This document shows positions 16,768-25,890 of a DNA stretch of 64,000 nucleotides, piece by piece (within the stretch, counting starts at the first letter, position 1; each line of letters opens with the position of its first letter). A program made the position numbers and the translations under genes. Location: assembly GCF_017948595.1 (NCBI RefSeq), contig NZ_JAGFBV010000017.1:1-64000 (forward strand). The letters are read 5' to 3'. The notes beneath the pieces are model-generated. The model was given only the letters and a program-made list of their open reading frames with translations. It made no database searches and was not told where the DNA came from. This DNA comes from Flavobacterium geliluteum (GTDB lineage Bacteria > Bacteroidota > Bacteroidia > Flavobacteriales > Flavobacteriaceae).

Positions 16768-16826
16768 TATATCTATTTTTGTGGGCAAAAGAACAAAAAA
16801 AAAATCAAAATATTGTACATTACAAG

Positions 16827-17606
16827 TTAAATACCAAAAATGTCTTTTGAATTTTGTGTAGTAATTGCTGCAATTTCATCCTCTGTCACCTCATAAATCT
16901 GAGCCAGTTTCGTAATAACATTTACTAAATAAGAACTTTCGTTTCGTTTACCTCTGTACGGAATCGGCGCCAGATAAGGCGAATCTGTTTCGAGAACGAT
17001 GTGTTTCAGGTCGATTTGGTTTAAAAACTGATCTATTTTTCCGTTTTTGAAAGTTACAACGCCTCCGATTCCTAATTTCATATTGTACGAAAGGGCCTGA
17101 AGCGCCTGTTCGAAAGTGCCACTGAAACAATGAAAAATCCCAAACAATTCCTCTGATTTTTCTTCTTCTAAAATTTCAAAAATCTCATCAAAAGCCTCGC
17201 GACAATGAATCACAATCGGTAATTTGTATTTTTTTGCCAGCTGAATTTGAGTTCGAAACGCAATTTGCTGTTCTTTAAGATGTGTTTTGTCCCAGTACAA
17301 ATCGATCCCGATTTCGCCAACTGCATAAAATTTTCTTCTGGCCAATTCTGTTTTTACGTGCTGCAATTCTTCTTCGTAATTATCTTTCACGTAAGTGGGA
17401 TGCAAACCCATCATCAGGAAAACATGATCGGGATAATTTTGCTCCAAATCATACATAGATTGTGTCGCAGCGGCATCAATAGCAGGAATAAAAAAACGTG
17501 TTACTCCAGCGTTTATGGCTCTTTGTATCATTTCGTCACGATCCTGATCAAATTCTTCAGAATATAAATGTGTGTGTGTATCGGTAATTATGGTGGTCGA
17601 ATTCAA
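16827..17606 (-). CDS. TatD family metal-dependent hydrolase (DNase-like)
   Basis: This is a 259-residue TIM-barrel hydrolase. Metal ligands are visible in TDTHTHLYSEEFDQDR (residues 8-23), the VGEIGIDLYWDKT strand, IVIHCREAFDE, IFHCFSGTFEQA, and LETDSPYLAP. The start is TTG (17606) and gives the normal family N-terminus, with no suitable ATG nearby. Family members have 3'-5' exonuclease or aminoacyl-tRNA-editing-like activity. Confidence 0.93.
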   Translation of the reverse strand: MNSTTIITDTHTHLYSEEFDQDRDEMIQRAINAGVTRFFIPAIDAAATQSMYDLEQNYPDHVFLMMGLHPTYVKDNYEEELQHVKTELARRKFYAVGEIGIDLYWDKTHLKEQQIAFRTQIQLAKKYKLPIVIHCREAFDEIFEILEEEKSEELFGIFHCFSGTFEQALQALSYNMKLGIGGVVTFKNGKIDQFLNQIDLKHIVLETDSPYLAPIPYRGKRNESSYLVNVITKLAQIYEVTEDEIAAITTQNSKDIFGI

Positions 17607-17717
17607 TTGTCTGTTTTTAAAAAAGCAAAATTACGACAATATTAAAAACTTTCCCAATTTGAAGAAATGGCAAAAAAATAAATTTTAAAACTAATTAATT
17701 CCAATACCCTAAAACAA

Positions 17718-18443
17718 TCAATCCAGCTCTTTTAATAACTTTTGAACTTCCTCAAAATTCTCATAATCAGCAGGAATCGTCAACAAGATTTCTTTGCAGG
17801 CTTTGTAGTCTTTTTGTTTTAATTTGGATAAAGCAAGATTCCAAATAGCTTTGTTTTTATAGGCAGAAGTTCCCGATTTTAACTCATTAAAAACAGTTTC
17901 AGACTGCTTAAATTGATTTTCTTCTAATAATGAAATTCCATAAAAATACTGTATTTCAGCCGTTTTATTTTCTTTCAAGAGAGTTTCAAAAAGCGGAATA
18001 GCTTTGTTATATTCTTTTGCATTAAAAGCAATTTCGGCCTGTTTGAGAGTTGTATTACTACTGCTTCTTTCTGTAAAATAGGCCTCTTCTGGCTGATTGA
18101 AATCTTCAAAACGCGGATTCGAATTTTGATTCAGGAAGAAAATCCCAATCAAAATTGCGACAGAAGCGGCTACTGTAAAATACCAAGGTTTTAACTGGAT
18201 GACTTTTGCTTTTGAAGGTCGGAAATGTGCTTCCGAAATTGTTTTTAGATTGGTTTTAAAAGCTGCTCTATCTTTTTCAAATGTAAATTTATTGGTCAAT
18301 TGAAACTGCATTTCTTTGAAAGTTTCAAAGGCTAAAGCCAAAGATTCATCTGCTGCCAATTGTTTTTCAAAAGCATACTTTTCTTCTACAGACATTTCGT
18401 TCTGCAGATATTGATCAAATAATAGGTAATTTTCTTCGTTCAT
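17718..18443 (-). CDS. Membrane-anchored TPR protein, probable anti-sigma factor
   Basis: This 241-residue protein follows the sigma factor gene by 6 bp. Residues 1-50 (MNEENYLLFDQYLQNEMSVE, then EKQLAADESLALAFETFKE) have the form of cytoplasmic anti-sigma N-termini in Bacteroidota. A single membrane helix at about residues 88-105 (FTVAASVAILIGIFFLN) follows. The outer part has TPR-like helices (AEIAFNAKEYNKAIPLFETL, then YFYGISLLEENQFKQSE). It may hold the sigma factor at the membrane and sense a periplasmic signal through the TPRs. The anti-sigma role is inferred from order and topology. Confidence 0.82.
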   Translation of the reverse strand: MNEENYLLFDQYLQNEMSVEEKYAFEKQLAADESLALAFETFKEMQFQLTNKFTFEKDRAAFKTNLKTISEAHFRPSKAKVIQLKPWYFTVAASVAILIGIFFLNQNSNPRFEDFNQPEEAYFTERSSSNTTLKQAEIAFNAKEYNKAIPLFETLLKENKTAEIQYFYGISLLEENQFKQSETVFNELKSGTSAYKNKAIWNLALSKLKQKDYKACKEILLTIPADYENFEEVQKLLKELD

Positions 18444-18449
18444 GGCGGC

Positions 18450-19031
18450 TTACTTTTTTAACGATTTATAGACTTGGGCTTCCTGAATCCACTGTGTCAA
18501 TTGTCCTACGCACAACGATTTTTTTTTGCGTACATAACCATACGTTACCTGAAGTTTTTCTGCAACTTCTTCCATTGTTTTAAGCGTAAAACTCCATTGC
18601 AAAAGTTCTTTGCATTTGTCGCCTAACTTTTGAAACATGGTATCAAAAAGTTGCTGTTTTTCGTCAAATGTTTCGGTCTGCACAACCATTTCCTGAGTAG
18701 ATTCATTTATAGATGCTAAATCTTCGTTGATTGTTACCCCTTTGTTCGCTGTTTTTTTCAGTTCGTTCAGCCATTTCCTTTTGCACAGTAAAAAAAAGTA
18801 CGCATCAAAAGGGCAGGTCAGCTGCAGCGCATTGGCTTTGGCCTGATTAAAAAGCAAAATCATAATTTCTTGAACAATGTCTTGCGCCTGATCTTCATCG
18901 CCCGAATTATTCTTTATATAAGCAACCACCTTGGGAACAAATTTTTTATAAATAGACTGAATCACCGCCGAATTATTGCTCGCCAGTCCGTCGATATACA
19001 TTTGATCGGGATGAATGGTTCTTTTTTCCAT
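18450..19031 (-). CDS. ECF-type RNA polymerase sigma factor
   Basis: This 193-residue sigma-70 family protein has only regions 2 and 4. Region 2 includes the GDEDQAQDIVQEIMILLFNQ segment. Region 4 includes LLQWSFTLKTMEEVAEKLQ and TYGYVRKKKSLCVGQL. It starts a two-gene operon with the TPR anti-sigma-like protein and is divergent from a cluster with two copies of a GGGGTAAC element. That element is a good candidate for its -35 recognition site. Confidence 0.92.
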   Translation of the reverse strand: MEKRTIHPDQMYIDGLASNNSAVIQSIYKKFVPKVVAYIKNNSGDEDQAQDIVQEIMILLFNQAKANALQLTCPFDAYFFLLCKRKWLNELKKTANKGVTINEDLASINESTQEMVVQTETFDEKQQLFDTMFQKLGDKCKELLQWSFTLKTMEEVAEKLQVTYGYVRKKKSLCVGQLTQWIQEAQVYKSLKK

Positions 19032-19081
19032 ATTTAAAATTATTAGCTAATGTAAAAAAAGAATTCGGAAAAAAATGGATT

Positions 19082-19108
19082 AAAAAGGGGTAACAAATCA
19101 AGACATAA
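19082..19108 (+). promoter_or_regulatory. Candidate ECF-sigma promoter, copy 1
   Basis: AAAAAGGGGTAACAA (19082-19096) is repeated exactly at 19477-19491. An ATATA-like -10 follows about 18-20 bp downstream of GTAAC. The small membrane protein gene starts at 19159. GTAAC-type -35 elements are common for ECF sigma factors. The link to the adjacent sigma gene is an inference. Confidence 0.55.
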
Positions 19109-19158
19109 ATTGATATAGAGTAAAAAGAAGCATTTTTTAAATACAAAATTAGTATTCA

Positions 19159-19458
19159 ATGGAAAGTTATCAATTTACAACCGAGAAAGATTTTGCCAAA
19201 TTTCAAAAAATACTTTCAACAAAGATTCAAAACGGATTTGTCATTACAGAGCGTAACGACAAATTGCCGTACGTTGTTTTAACAAAAGAGAAAAAACAAA
19301 TTGATTCTTCTTTTCATTTGTTTCTTGTTTTTGCTACTATAGGTCTTTGGTCTTTTATTTGGCTGTATTTGATCATTCGTTATAAAAAGACCAAAAACAT
19401 TCTGGTGGCGGTAGATGAAGACGGGAATGTTTTTGAAGAAAAGTGCCTTTCGAAATAA
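19159..19458 (+). CDS. Small membrane protein of unknown function
   Basis: This 99-residue protein has a soluble N-terminal half (MESYQFTTEKDFAKFQKILS) and one hydrophobic stretch at about residues 53-73 (FHLFLVFATIGLWSFIWLYL). A short charged tail follows. I do not recognise the family. It is divergent from the sigma factor and has the GGGGTAAC element upstream, so it may be a direct target of that sigma factor. Confidence 0.75.
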   Translation: MESYQFTTEKDFAKFQKILSTKIQNGFVITERNDKLPYVVLTKEKKQIDSSFHLFLVFATIGLWSFIWLYLIIRYKKTKNILVAVDEDGNVFEEKCLSK

Positions 19459-19476
19459 ATTTCAAAAAAAAATTAA

Positions 19477-19503
19477 AAAAAGGGGTAACAATTATAAAAC
19501 TAA
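19477..19503 (+). promoter_or_regulatory. Candidate ECF-sigma promoter, copy 2
   Basis: AAAAAGGGGTAACAA at 19477-19491 is identical to copy 1. ATCTATTA follows about 19 bp after GTAAC, close to the expected -10 position. The lipoprotein gene starts at 19541, leaving a leader of about 30 nt. Confidence 0.55.
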
Positions 19504-19540
19504 AAACATCTATTACTATAACTATTTAAAACTAGAAATC

Positions 19541-20524
19541 ATGAACACAAATTTTAAAAAAATCGGATTATTATTCTTGGCCATAACCACATTCGTAAGT
19601 TGCGATAATTCAGACGGCGACGATATTATTGTAACACCACCATCTGCTACAGCATTTGCCAATGTAAGAAATATTGCTATCGAGACAAGAACTCAAAAGT
19701 TTACGGCGACTGCGGGAACGGGAACCATTTCTTTAACTTCGGCCAAAGGCGTAAAAATTAACATCAATGGTAACTGTTTAACAAAAGTAGGAGTTCCTGT
19801 AACAGGTGCCGTTACTATTGAATACATCGAACTTTTTGACAAAGGAAACATGTTGGTAACCAACAAACCAACAATGGGTTTAACCGCTGACGGAAAGAAA
19901 AACTTGCTTATTTCTGGTGGTGAATTTTTTATCAAAGCCACACAAGGCGGACAAGAATTGGCAACCTCGTGCAATATTAATCTTTTGGTTCCTACAGCGC
20001 TCACAAATGGGTTAGACAACGAAATGACTTTGTGGTTTGGAAATGTAGAAGACCCGGAAAATCTGGTTTGGAGAGAAGCTAATCCAAATGCAGATGGAAC
20101 TGGCGGAAAAGGTGGTGTGCAAGGCGAAGGAAACAATTATTATGTAACTTTTGGAAACTTCGGCTGGACAAACGTTGATAAATTTTATAGTGATCCACGA
20201 CCAAAAACGACTATTCTGGTAGATGCCCCAGAAGGGTACGACAACAACAATTGCGCAATTTACTTGTCTTACGATGGCGAAGGTCAAAATGCTTTGGCAA
20301 AATTAGACACCTATACAACAGCAGGTTTATTTAGCGAGCATTACGGACAAATTCCGGTAGGATTGGCTTGTCACATTATTTTTGCAACCGAAGAAAGTGG
20401 TCAATGGCGCTACGCAATCAAAGCGGTTACGATTGCAGCGGGGAGCACTTATAGCTTTACTTTGGCAGAAACAACAGTGGGCAGCGAAGCGCAATTGGTA
20501 GCGGCTATCAATGCTATTCAGTAA
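19541..20524 (+). CDS. Predicted surface lipoprotein of unknown function
   Basis: The protein has 327 residues from the ATG at 19541. An open frame extends upstream to 19415, but the lipoprotein signal begins at 19541 (MNTNFKKIGLLFLAITTFVS, then Cys21). The acidic residues right after the cysteine (CDNSDGDD) resemble the Bacteroidota export signal that sends lipoproteins to the cell surface. The body is beta-rich and glycine-rich with no enzyme motif that I can see. It follows a candidate ECF promoter and ends in a strong terminator, so it can be expressed alone. The next genes encode the PKD/beta-barrel and CHAT proteins. Confidence 0.82.
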   Translation: MNTNFKKIGLLFLAITTFVSCDNSDGDDIIVTPPSATAFANVRNIAIETRTQKFTATAGTGTISLTSAKGVKININGNCLTKVGVPVTGAVTIEYIELFDKGNMLVTNKPTMGLTADGKKNLLISGGEFFIKATQGGQELATSCNINLLVPTALTNGLDNEMTLWFGNVEDPENLVWREANPNADGTGGKGGVQGEGNNYYVTFGNFGWTNVDKFYSDPRPKTTILVDAPEGYDNNNCAIYLSYDGEGQNALAKLDTYTTAGLFSEHYGQIPVGLACHIIFATEESGQWRYAIKAVTIAAGSTYSFTLAETTVGSEAQLVAAINAIQ

Positions 20525-20544
20525 CTTACAAAATACTTTTCAGG

Positions 20545-20575
20545 AAAAAGTGATGATTTGCTCATCACTTTTTTT
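20545..20575 (+). terminator. Terminator after the lipoprotein gene
   Basis: AAAAAGTGATGA (20545-20556) pairs with TCATCACTTTTT (20562-20573) and runs into eight or more T residues. This is a compact rho-independent terminator that separates the lipoprotein from the PKD-CHAT operon. Confidence 0.9.
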
Positions 20576-20618
20576 TACATTTAAAAATAATTTGAGATTC
20601 TTTTTTATAAATTTCAGA

Positions 20619-20715
20619 AGCTAATCCTGCTGTCCGCTGTATTCCCGATAAATAAAAACTACGGCTAAAAAGCCTTGTTTTTCTAAATCGGGAGATGCCG
20701 CTTCCATCAGGGCTA
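20619..20715 (+). repeat. Dispersed palindromic element, copy A
   Basis: The element reads CTGTCCGCTGTAT, then a long hairpin, then GATGCCGCTTCCATC and GGGCTA. The hairpin has CCCGAT (20644-20649) and ATCGGG (20687-20692) at its base, inner GGCT/AGCC at its tip and AAAAAC/GTTTTT between. The flanks are shared with copy B at 38089-38160, while the hairpin body differs. It ends 15 bp before the PKD gene, so it lies in that gene's leader or promoter. Confidence 0.75.
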
Positions 20716-20729
20716 AAAACTCCTCGACT

Positions 20730-22682
20730 ATGAAAAAACTATTGTACTACTTTATGTGTCTCTCATCAGTAATGGTGTTTTCGCAAGCAAAAGTAAAAGA
20801 TACCATAACCCGAAGAGCCAATATTACCTACAATCAAAAAGCAAATGCAGTAACTTTTAAGCCCGAGACACCGCCTTTAATCCCGATTGCGGGAGCCCCA
20901 AAACCCAGTTATTCTTACCTGTGGGAACTCGGCGACGGTCATTACAGTAAACAGGCAGAACCCAAACATGTTTACAAAAAAAAAGGAACCTATACCGCCC
21001 GCCTGACCGTTACCAACAATTATGATAACGGCAAACCTCCTGCGACACGACCAAAAAAAGTAGCGGTAAACGAAATAGAAAATGACCCGTATCAGGACAT
21101 TGCTTCTATAGCAGACCAAAACGGATTTGCGATTCAAAAAAACTGCGATCCCATTCCGGATCAGGAAATGGTAGTTGTGATGAGTTATCAGAATCTGGAA
21201 AATTATGTAGCCAGCGGAAAATTATATCTGTTTTATAACGAAAAACAATTCAAAAATAATCATTTCGAACTTCTTGATTTCAGAACCTATGCAGGCGAGT
21301 ACGAAGTAAAAGAAAATACGCTTGCAAGCGCAACCGATCTTGATGAGTCTAAAACGTATTTGGCTTCTGCCGAAAATACTTTTAAAAGCAAAAAATACAA
21401 AAATACGACCACCGAAGAAGATTTAGAAGCCAGTCTGGCAGAAGCGAACAGTCTTTATAAAAATGTATCAATTCTGGATTTTGACAATGCCGATCCCGGT
21501 GAAACGCGCAATATTTTTTATACTTTCAAAACTACTCCAGAAATGATAAAAGACACCAGCGCAACCGTTACAATGCGGGGTATTTTTGTACCGAACAGAA
21601 GTTTTAAAAATCATAAAATCAAGAATCTCGAAATGGAAATTGTAACTTCTCACGATCCCAATAAAATGGGTTCTAACGGAAGTTTTATCAATTATAGATT
21701 GGTGAGTTTTAAGAGAGTAAAATTCAAAACCCGTTTTCAGAACAATGGCGAAGGTCCCGCCAGAATGATTCGTTTAGAAACCGATATTCCGGATATGTTT
21801 GACAAAAAAACGTTTCAAATAGAGAGTATGTATCCCGAGTGCCCTATTTGTCCAAAAGATGAGGTGCCTACTATAAGTTGCCTGGACACAATTATCAAGC
21901 AAAAACAAATTTTCTTTACTTTCAAAAACATCTATTTGCCTGGAAGTAATCAGAAAAATGTCAAAGAAATTGACAGTACCAAAGGCTTTGTACGTTATTC
22001 TATGAAGTTTAATGAAGATTTTCATAAAGTAAAAACCAAAAGCAGAACGGCAATTATTTTTGATAAAAATGAGCCCATTATTACCAATTATGCTACGACA
22101 CGATTTTTGCCGGGTATTTCGATAGGAGCTAAGGCGGGTTACAATATCTACCCAGATTTAGAAAAAGCGACGAGTTATTTTGTGGGAGCTACGATTTCTC
22201 CCTTCAAATCGTACCGGTTTTATTGGCAGGTCGAATGGCTTAATGCCCTCAATAAGTATGAAAGTAAAGCCAGTGTAATGGATGAAATTGTCGTTAACCC
22301 AAACGGTGTAAAACAATTGCAACGTACTACAATCAGTGCAGAAAACAAAAATGTCAATTGGGAAATCCCGATTCTAATTCGATACAACATCAATAATTAT
22401 TTTGGCATTGGTGCAGGAATACAGGCGAACGTAAATGTTTCGGAAGAGAATAATCAAACGATAAAAATTGAAAACTTTGAAGGTGGAGATACTCGATTTT
22501 TAATGAATACCACCACCAGATCCACTTCGATTAAAAATTCTTTTACCAATTATAATGCAGGTTTTTTGTTGGATCTGACGGCTGGTTTTGCCCGGATCGG
22601 ACCTAGTTTTGGAGCCCGATATGTAATGAATTTTGAGCAGGATTTTAATTACATTCAGTTGTACGGAATATGGAAGTTTTAA
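20730..22682 (+). CDS. PKD-domain protein with C-terminal outer-membrane beta-barrel
   Basis: This 650-residue secreted protein has a signal peptide MKKLLYYFMCLSSVMVFSQA. A PKD domain lies at about residues 55-115 (YSYLWELGDGHYSKQAEPKH, then YTARLTV). The middle has a SHDPNKMG motif and FKTRFQNNGEGPA, typical of flavobacterial beta-sandwich modules, and a Cys-x-x-Cys (CPICP). The last 190 residues (SIGAKAGYNIYPDLEK through YIQLYGIWKF) look like an eight-strand or larger outer-membrane barrel. It is followed after 55 bp by the CHAT gene. It may be an outer-membrane partner or anchor in the locus. The function is unknown. Confidence 0.82.
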   Translation: MKKLLYYFMCLSSVMVFSQAKVKDTITRRANITYNQKANAVTFKPETPPLIPIAGAPKPSYSYLWELGDGHYSKQAEPKHVYKKKGTYTARLTVTNNYDNGKPPATRPKKVAVNEIENDPYQDIASIADQNGFAIQKNCDPIPDQEMVVVMSYQNLENYVASGKLYLFYNEKQFKNNHFELLDFRTYAGEYEVKENTLASATDLDESKTYLASAENTFKSKKYKNTTTEEDLEASLAEANSLYKNVSILDFDNADPGETRNIFYTFKTTPEMIKDTSATVTMRGIFVPNRSFKNHKIKNLEMEIVTSHDPNKMGSNGSFINYRLVSFKRVKFKTRFQNNGEGPARMIRLETDIPDMFDKKTFQIESMYPECPICPKDEVPTISCLDTIIKQKQIFFTFKNIYLPGSNQKNVKEIDSTKGFVRYSMKFNEDFHKVKTKSRTAIIFDKNEPIITNYATTRFLPGISIGAKAGYNIYPDLEKATSYFVGATISPFKSYRFYWQVEWLNALNKYESKASVMDEIVVNPNGVKQLQRTTISAENKNVNWEIPILIRYNINNYFGIGAGIQANVNVSEENNQTIKIENFEGGDTRFLMNTTTRSTSIKNSFTNYNAGFLLDLTAGFARIGPSFGARYVMNFEQDFNYIQLYGIWKF

Positions 22683-22737
22683 TAGTCTTGCGCAGCGATA
22701 GACAAAATTATTTTAATTTTTTTGAAATAAAATCCCG

Positions 22738-25362
22738 ATGACAAAACGATATTGTTATTTTTTCTTCTTTTTTACTCTGATTTTATTCGGACAAAAAGCT
22801 GTAAATCCAGAAGATAAAATTTACCAAGCAATTGATGTTTTTATTGCAAACCCAACGGTACAAAATTTGCAGAAACTTTCTGCTGCAGAAGCCAATTTCT
22901 GGAAAAATCCGAAATCAAAAACCAAAGAAGAATGGCTGGCTATTGTGGTTTTAAACTGCAACAAAGCCTACTATGAAAATCAATTGGGTCAGACCAGTTC
23001 GTCCATAAAAAGTTATGAAAAAGCCTGGCAATTGTACCAAAAAAAGAAGCTTCAGGGATATGATATCATTGAGTATTGCCTGAAACCTCTGGGCAATTTA
23101 TACACCATTTTAGGAGACTATGACAGTGCTGAGAACACTATAAAGCAGTATTTTTTTATAGTAAATACAACACCAAATTATCCTGATGCTGCAGGTCAAA
23201 AATTTGCAGCGATTTTAAATTTATCAAATGTCTATCAAAGTTCAGGAAAAAACAATCAGGTGATTGAGTTGTTAGAAAGCACTTTGAAAACAGAAAAATT
23301 ATCGACTATTCAAAAAGGTGTTTTGTCGAATAATTTAGGGAATGCTTATTTACTAAGTTCAAAGAATATCCTACTGATTCGAAATTCTGATGACAAGGCA
23401 GAAAAGGCTTTTAATGCCTCGATACAATATCTGAAAGGCGAAAAAAATCAATCTGAAACGCTTTCTAATTCGTATCGAAATTTAGCTTCTCTCTATCGTC
23501 AACGGCAACAATTTGATGTCGCAAATAGTTATTTTGAACAAGCGGAAAAATTATTTTTAGAAATTCAGAATCCGCCAATTCGAAAAAAAGCAAAACTCTA
23601 TTATGATAAAGCAGTATTGCTTTTTGATCAAAAAAAATACCGAGAAAGTGACGAGCAAATCGAAACAATATTGTCTATTTTACTTCCAAATTATACTACT
23701 GCAAAAAACACGTTGCCACATACAAATGATTTGTATCCCGAAACCCTTTTGATGGATGCGATTGATCTTCAGGCCGAGATTTTTTTGAAACAAAATAAGC
23801 CTAAAAAAGCGCTTGAAGCATTTGAACTTTCTTTTTATATCGAAGATTTACTCATGAATATAATGGTGTATGAAAATGCTAAAATCATCACCCAATTACG
23901 GGCCAGAAATCGTACCGAAAAATGTATTTCTATTTATGAAAATTTGTATTTTAAAGAGAAAAAAACTTCCTATTTGGTAAAGGCTTTTGAGTTGGCAGAA
24001 AAGACTAAATCAGGTATCCTGAAAGATTATCTTGCGACTGTTAAAACAGCTTCTTCAGAAGAAAAATCGCTTTTGAGACAGCTTCAAAACCTTAATAACG
24101 AAATTGTAAAAGAGCAACAAAAAGGAAGTTTGGCTCGTATTGAGATTATTAACAAAGCAATTAGAAAGCAAAATGAAGTCATGCTTTCGCTAAAGAAAAA
24201 ACAATTTGAAAAGGATTATTTAGATGCCAAAAAAATTGATACAGAAGCGTTGTTATCTAAGTTAGAAAAACAAAAAGCTTTTATGATTTATTACTTTATG
24301 GGCAACGAAAAAATGTACTTTTTTACACTTAAACATCAACAAATAGCACTAGATTATATCAATATTACGCATACTGCTATTCCTAAAATCGTGCAATTTA
24401 TAGATTATTTTAATGATTCAAATTCGATCAATAATGATATTTCAGGCTATAACAAATACGGGAAAGTGGCTTATGATGTACTAAAATTGCCAAAAAAAAA
24501 CAATTACGAAAATCTCATTATTGTTCCAGATGGTATCTTAAATTTTCTGCCTTTTGAAGCGTTGATTACCGAAGGATCAAAGACGACCAATTTTGCCAAA
24601 ATGCATTATTTTCTAAATGATTTTAATGTGGCGTATAACAATTCGGCTAGTTTTTACTTGAATTCTAATTCGATTTCATCCCATAAAAAAACCATTTTAG
24701 GTGTTTTCCCTATTTTCGAAAAAACTGATTTTGAATTGGCTTATTCTAAAAAAGAATTGCAATCGATAAAAGCTAAATTCGAAGGGAAATATTTAGAAAA
24801 TGCTACTGCAACCTATTCTAATTTTAAAAATAATGCTGCCCAATATTCTATTTTGCATTTAAGTACGCATGCTTCTTCGGGCGATATCGAAACACCTGCG
24901 AGCATCAAATTTTATGATCGCGAAATTCTCTACTCTGAATTATATGGACTTACTATAAAGCCAGATTTAGTCGTTTTAAGTGCTTGCGAAACCGGAATTG
25001 GAAAGCTCTACAAAGCCGAAGGCGCGATGAGTATCGCAAGAGGTTTTCAGTTTGCGGGAGCTCAAAATCTATTGTTTTCGTTATGGAAAGTAAACGATTA
25101 TACAACGGCTGTTTTTATGGATGATTTTTATCAAAACATTAAAAATAACCAATCTTATTTTGAAGCCAATGCCAATGCCAAACATGATTTTTTGAATAAT
25201 CCCGACATTACAAACGCCAAAAAATCACCTTATTATTGGAGTGCATTTGTGTATTACGGTACTATTTCGCCTCCCGAAAAACCAACAAATTATATTGTGT
25301 ACATCCTTAGTTTTTTGGGACTAATTGGTTTATTTTTGATATTCAATCGCTATCGAAAATGA
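22738..25362 (+). CDS. TPR-CHAT caspase-like protein, membrane-tethered
   Basis: The protein has 874 residues. It has a signal-type N-terminus (MTKRYCYFFFFFTLILFGQK). TPR helices extend through about residues 30-430 and a coiled segment covers 440-500. The CHAT peptidase domain is at about 530-840, and one C-terminal membrane helix (YIVYILSFLGLIGLFLIF) is at about 848-868. The catalytic pair is intact: His711 in LHLSTHASSGD and Cys750 in VVLSACETGIGKL. The topology places the protease in the periplasm, held in the inner membrane by its tail. The stop overlaps the ATG of the retropepsin-like gene (ATGA), indicating coupled translation. CHAT proteases are often triggered by partner proteins. 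The target here is unknown. Confidence 0.88.
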   Translation: MTKRYCYFFFFFTLILFGQKAVNPEDKIYQAIDVFIANPTVQNLQKLSAAEANFWKNPKSKTKEEWLAIVVLNCNKAYYENQLGQTSSSIKSYEKAWQLYQKKKLQGYDIIEYCLKPLGNLYTILGDYDSAENTIKQYFFIVNTTPNYPDAAGQKFAAILNLSNVYQSSGKNNQVIELLESTLKTEKLSTIQKGVLSNNLGNAYLLSSKNILLIRNSDDKAEKAFNASIQYLKGEKNQSETLSNSYRNLASLYRQRQQFDVANSYFEQAEKLFLEIQNPPIRKKAKLYYDKAVLLFDQKKYRESDEQIETILSILLPNYTTAKNTLPHTNDLYPETLLMDAIDLQAEIFLKQNKPKKALEAFELSFYIEDLLMNIMVYENAKIITQLRARNRTEKCISIYENLYFKEKKTSYLVKAFELAEKTKSGILKDYLATVKTASSEEKSLLRQLQNLNNEIVKEQQKGSLARIEIINKAIRKQNEVMLSLKKKQFEKDYLDAKKIDTEALLSKLEKQKAFMIYYFMGNEKMYFFTLKHQQIALDYINITHTAIPKIVQFIDYFNDSNSINNDISGYNKYGKVAYDVLKLPKKNNYENLIIVPDGILNFLPFEALITEGSKTTNFAKMHYFLNDFNVAYNNSASFYLNSNSISSHKKTILGVFPIFEKTDFELAYSKKELQSIKAKFEGKYLENATATYSNFKNNAAQYSILHLSTHASSGDIETPASIKFYDREILYSELYGLTIKPDLVVLSACETGIGKLYKAEGAMSIARGFQFAGAQNLLFSLWKVNDYTTAVFMDDFYQNIKNNQSYFEANANAKHDFLNNPDITNAKKSPYYWSAFVYYGTISPPEKPTNYIVYILSFLGLIGLFLIFNRYRK

Positions 25363-25796
25363 AAGACTTACACGAAATTCTGAAAAAAGAAAAGTATAAA
25401 AAAATAAAATTCAAAATCATCAAAACACAGCATTTGCTAATAAAAATAAAAATCAATAATGTGTCGGGTAATTTTATTTTGGATACGGGCGCTTCCAATT
25501 CCTGTGTAGGCTACGAAAGCATTGAACGTTTTGAACTGACCACAAAAAACTCTGAAACTAAAGCCGCAGGAGCAGGAGGAACAGGAATGGATACTCAAAT
25601 TTCGAAACATAATTTTTTGCAGATCGGTTCTTGGAAAAACGACGATTTCAGTCTCGTAATTTTTGACCTTTCACATGTCAATGAAGCCTTGCAGCAATAC
25701 AAAGCAAAAGCGGTGCATGGCATTATTGGCGCAGATGTTTTGATGGAAGGAAAGGCAATTATTGATTATTATAATCATTATTTGTACCTTAAATAA
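25359..25796 (+). CDS. Retropepsin-like (clan AA) aspartic protease
   Basis: This 145-residue single-domain protein carries one catalytic motif, FILDTGASNSCVG, with Asp42. The flap-like AAGAGGTGMDTQ and the second-strand motif HGIIGADVLMEGKAIIDY are typical of retropepsin-fold enzymes that work as dimers. No signal peptide is visible. The N-terminus is very lysine-rich, so it is probably cytoplasmic. It is translationally coupled to the CHAT protease (4-bp overlap), an uncommon pairing of a cysteine and an aspartic protease in one operon. A bidirectional terminator follows. Confidence 0.88.
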   Translation: MKDLHEILKKEKYKKIKFKIIKTQHLLIKIKINNVSGNFILDTGASNSCVGYESIERFELTTKNSETKAAGAGGTGMDTQISKHNFLQIGSWKNDDFSLVIFDLSHVNEALQQYKAKAVHGIIGADVLMEGKAIIDYYNHYLYLK

Positions 25797-25828
25797 TAAA
25801 TTTCAAAACGTGGTTTTTGAGCAAAATA

Positions 25829-25868
25829 AAAAATCCCAAACTCCTTATAATTGGATTTTGGGATTTTT
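25829..25868. terminator. Bidirectional terminator
   Basis: AAAAATCCCAAA (25829-25840) pairs with TTTGGGATTTTT (25857-25868) between the convergent protease and odhB genes. A-rich and T-rich flanks on both sides let it work in both directions. Confidence 0.88.
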
Positions 25869-25890
25869 AATATTATAAATTATTTTAAAA

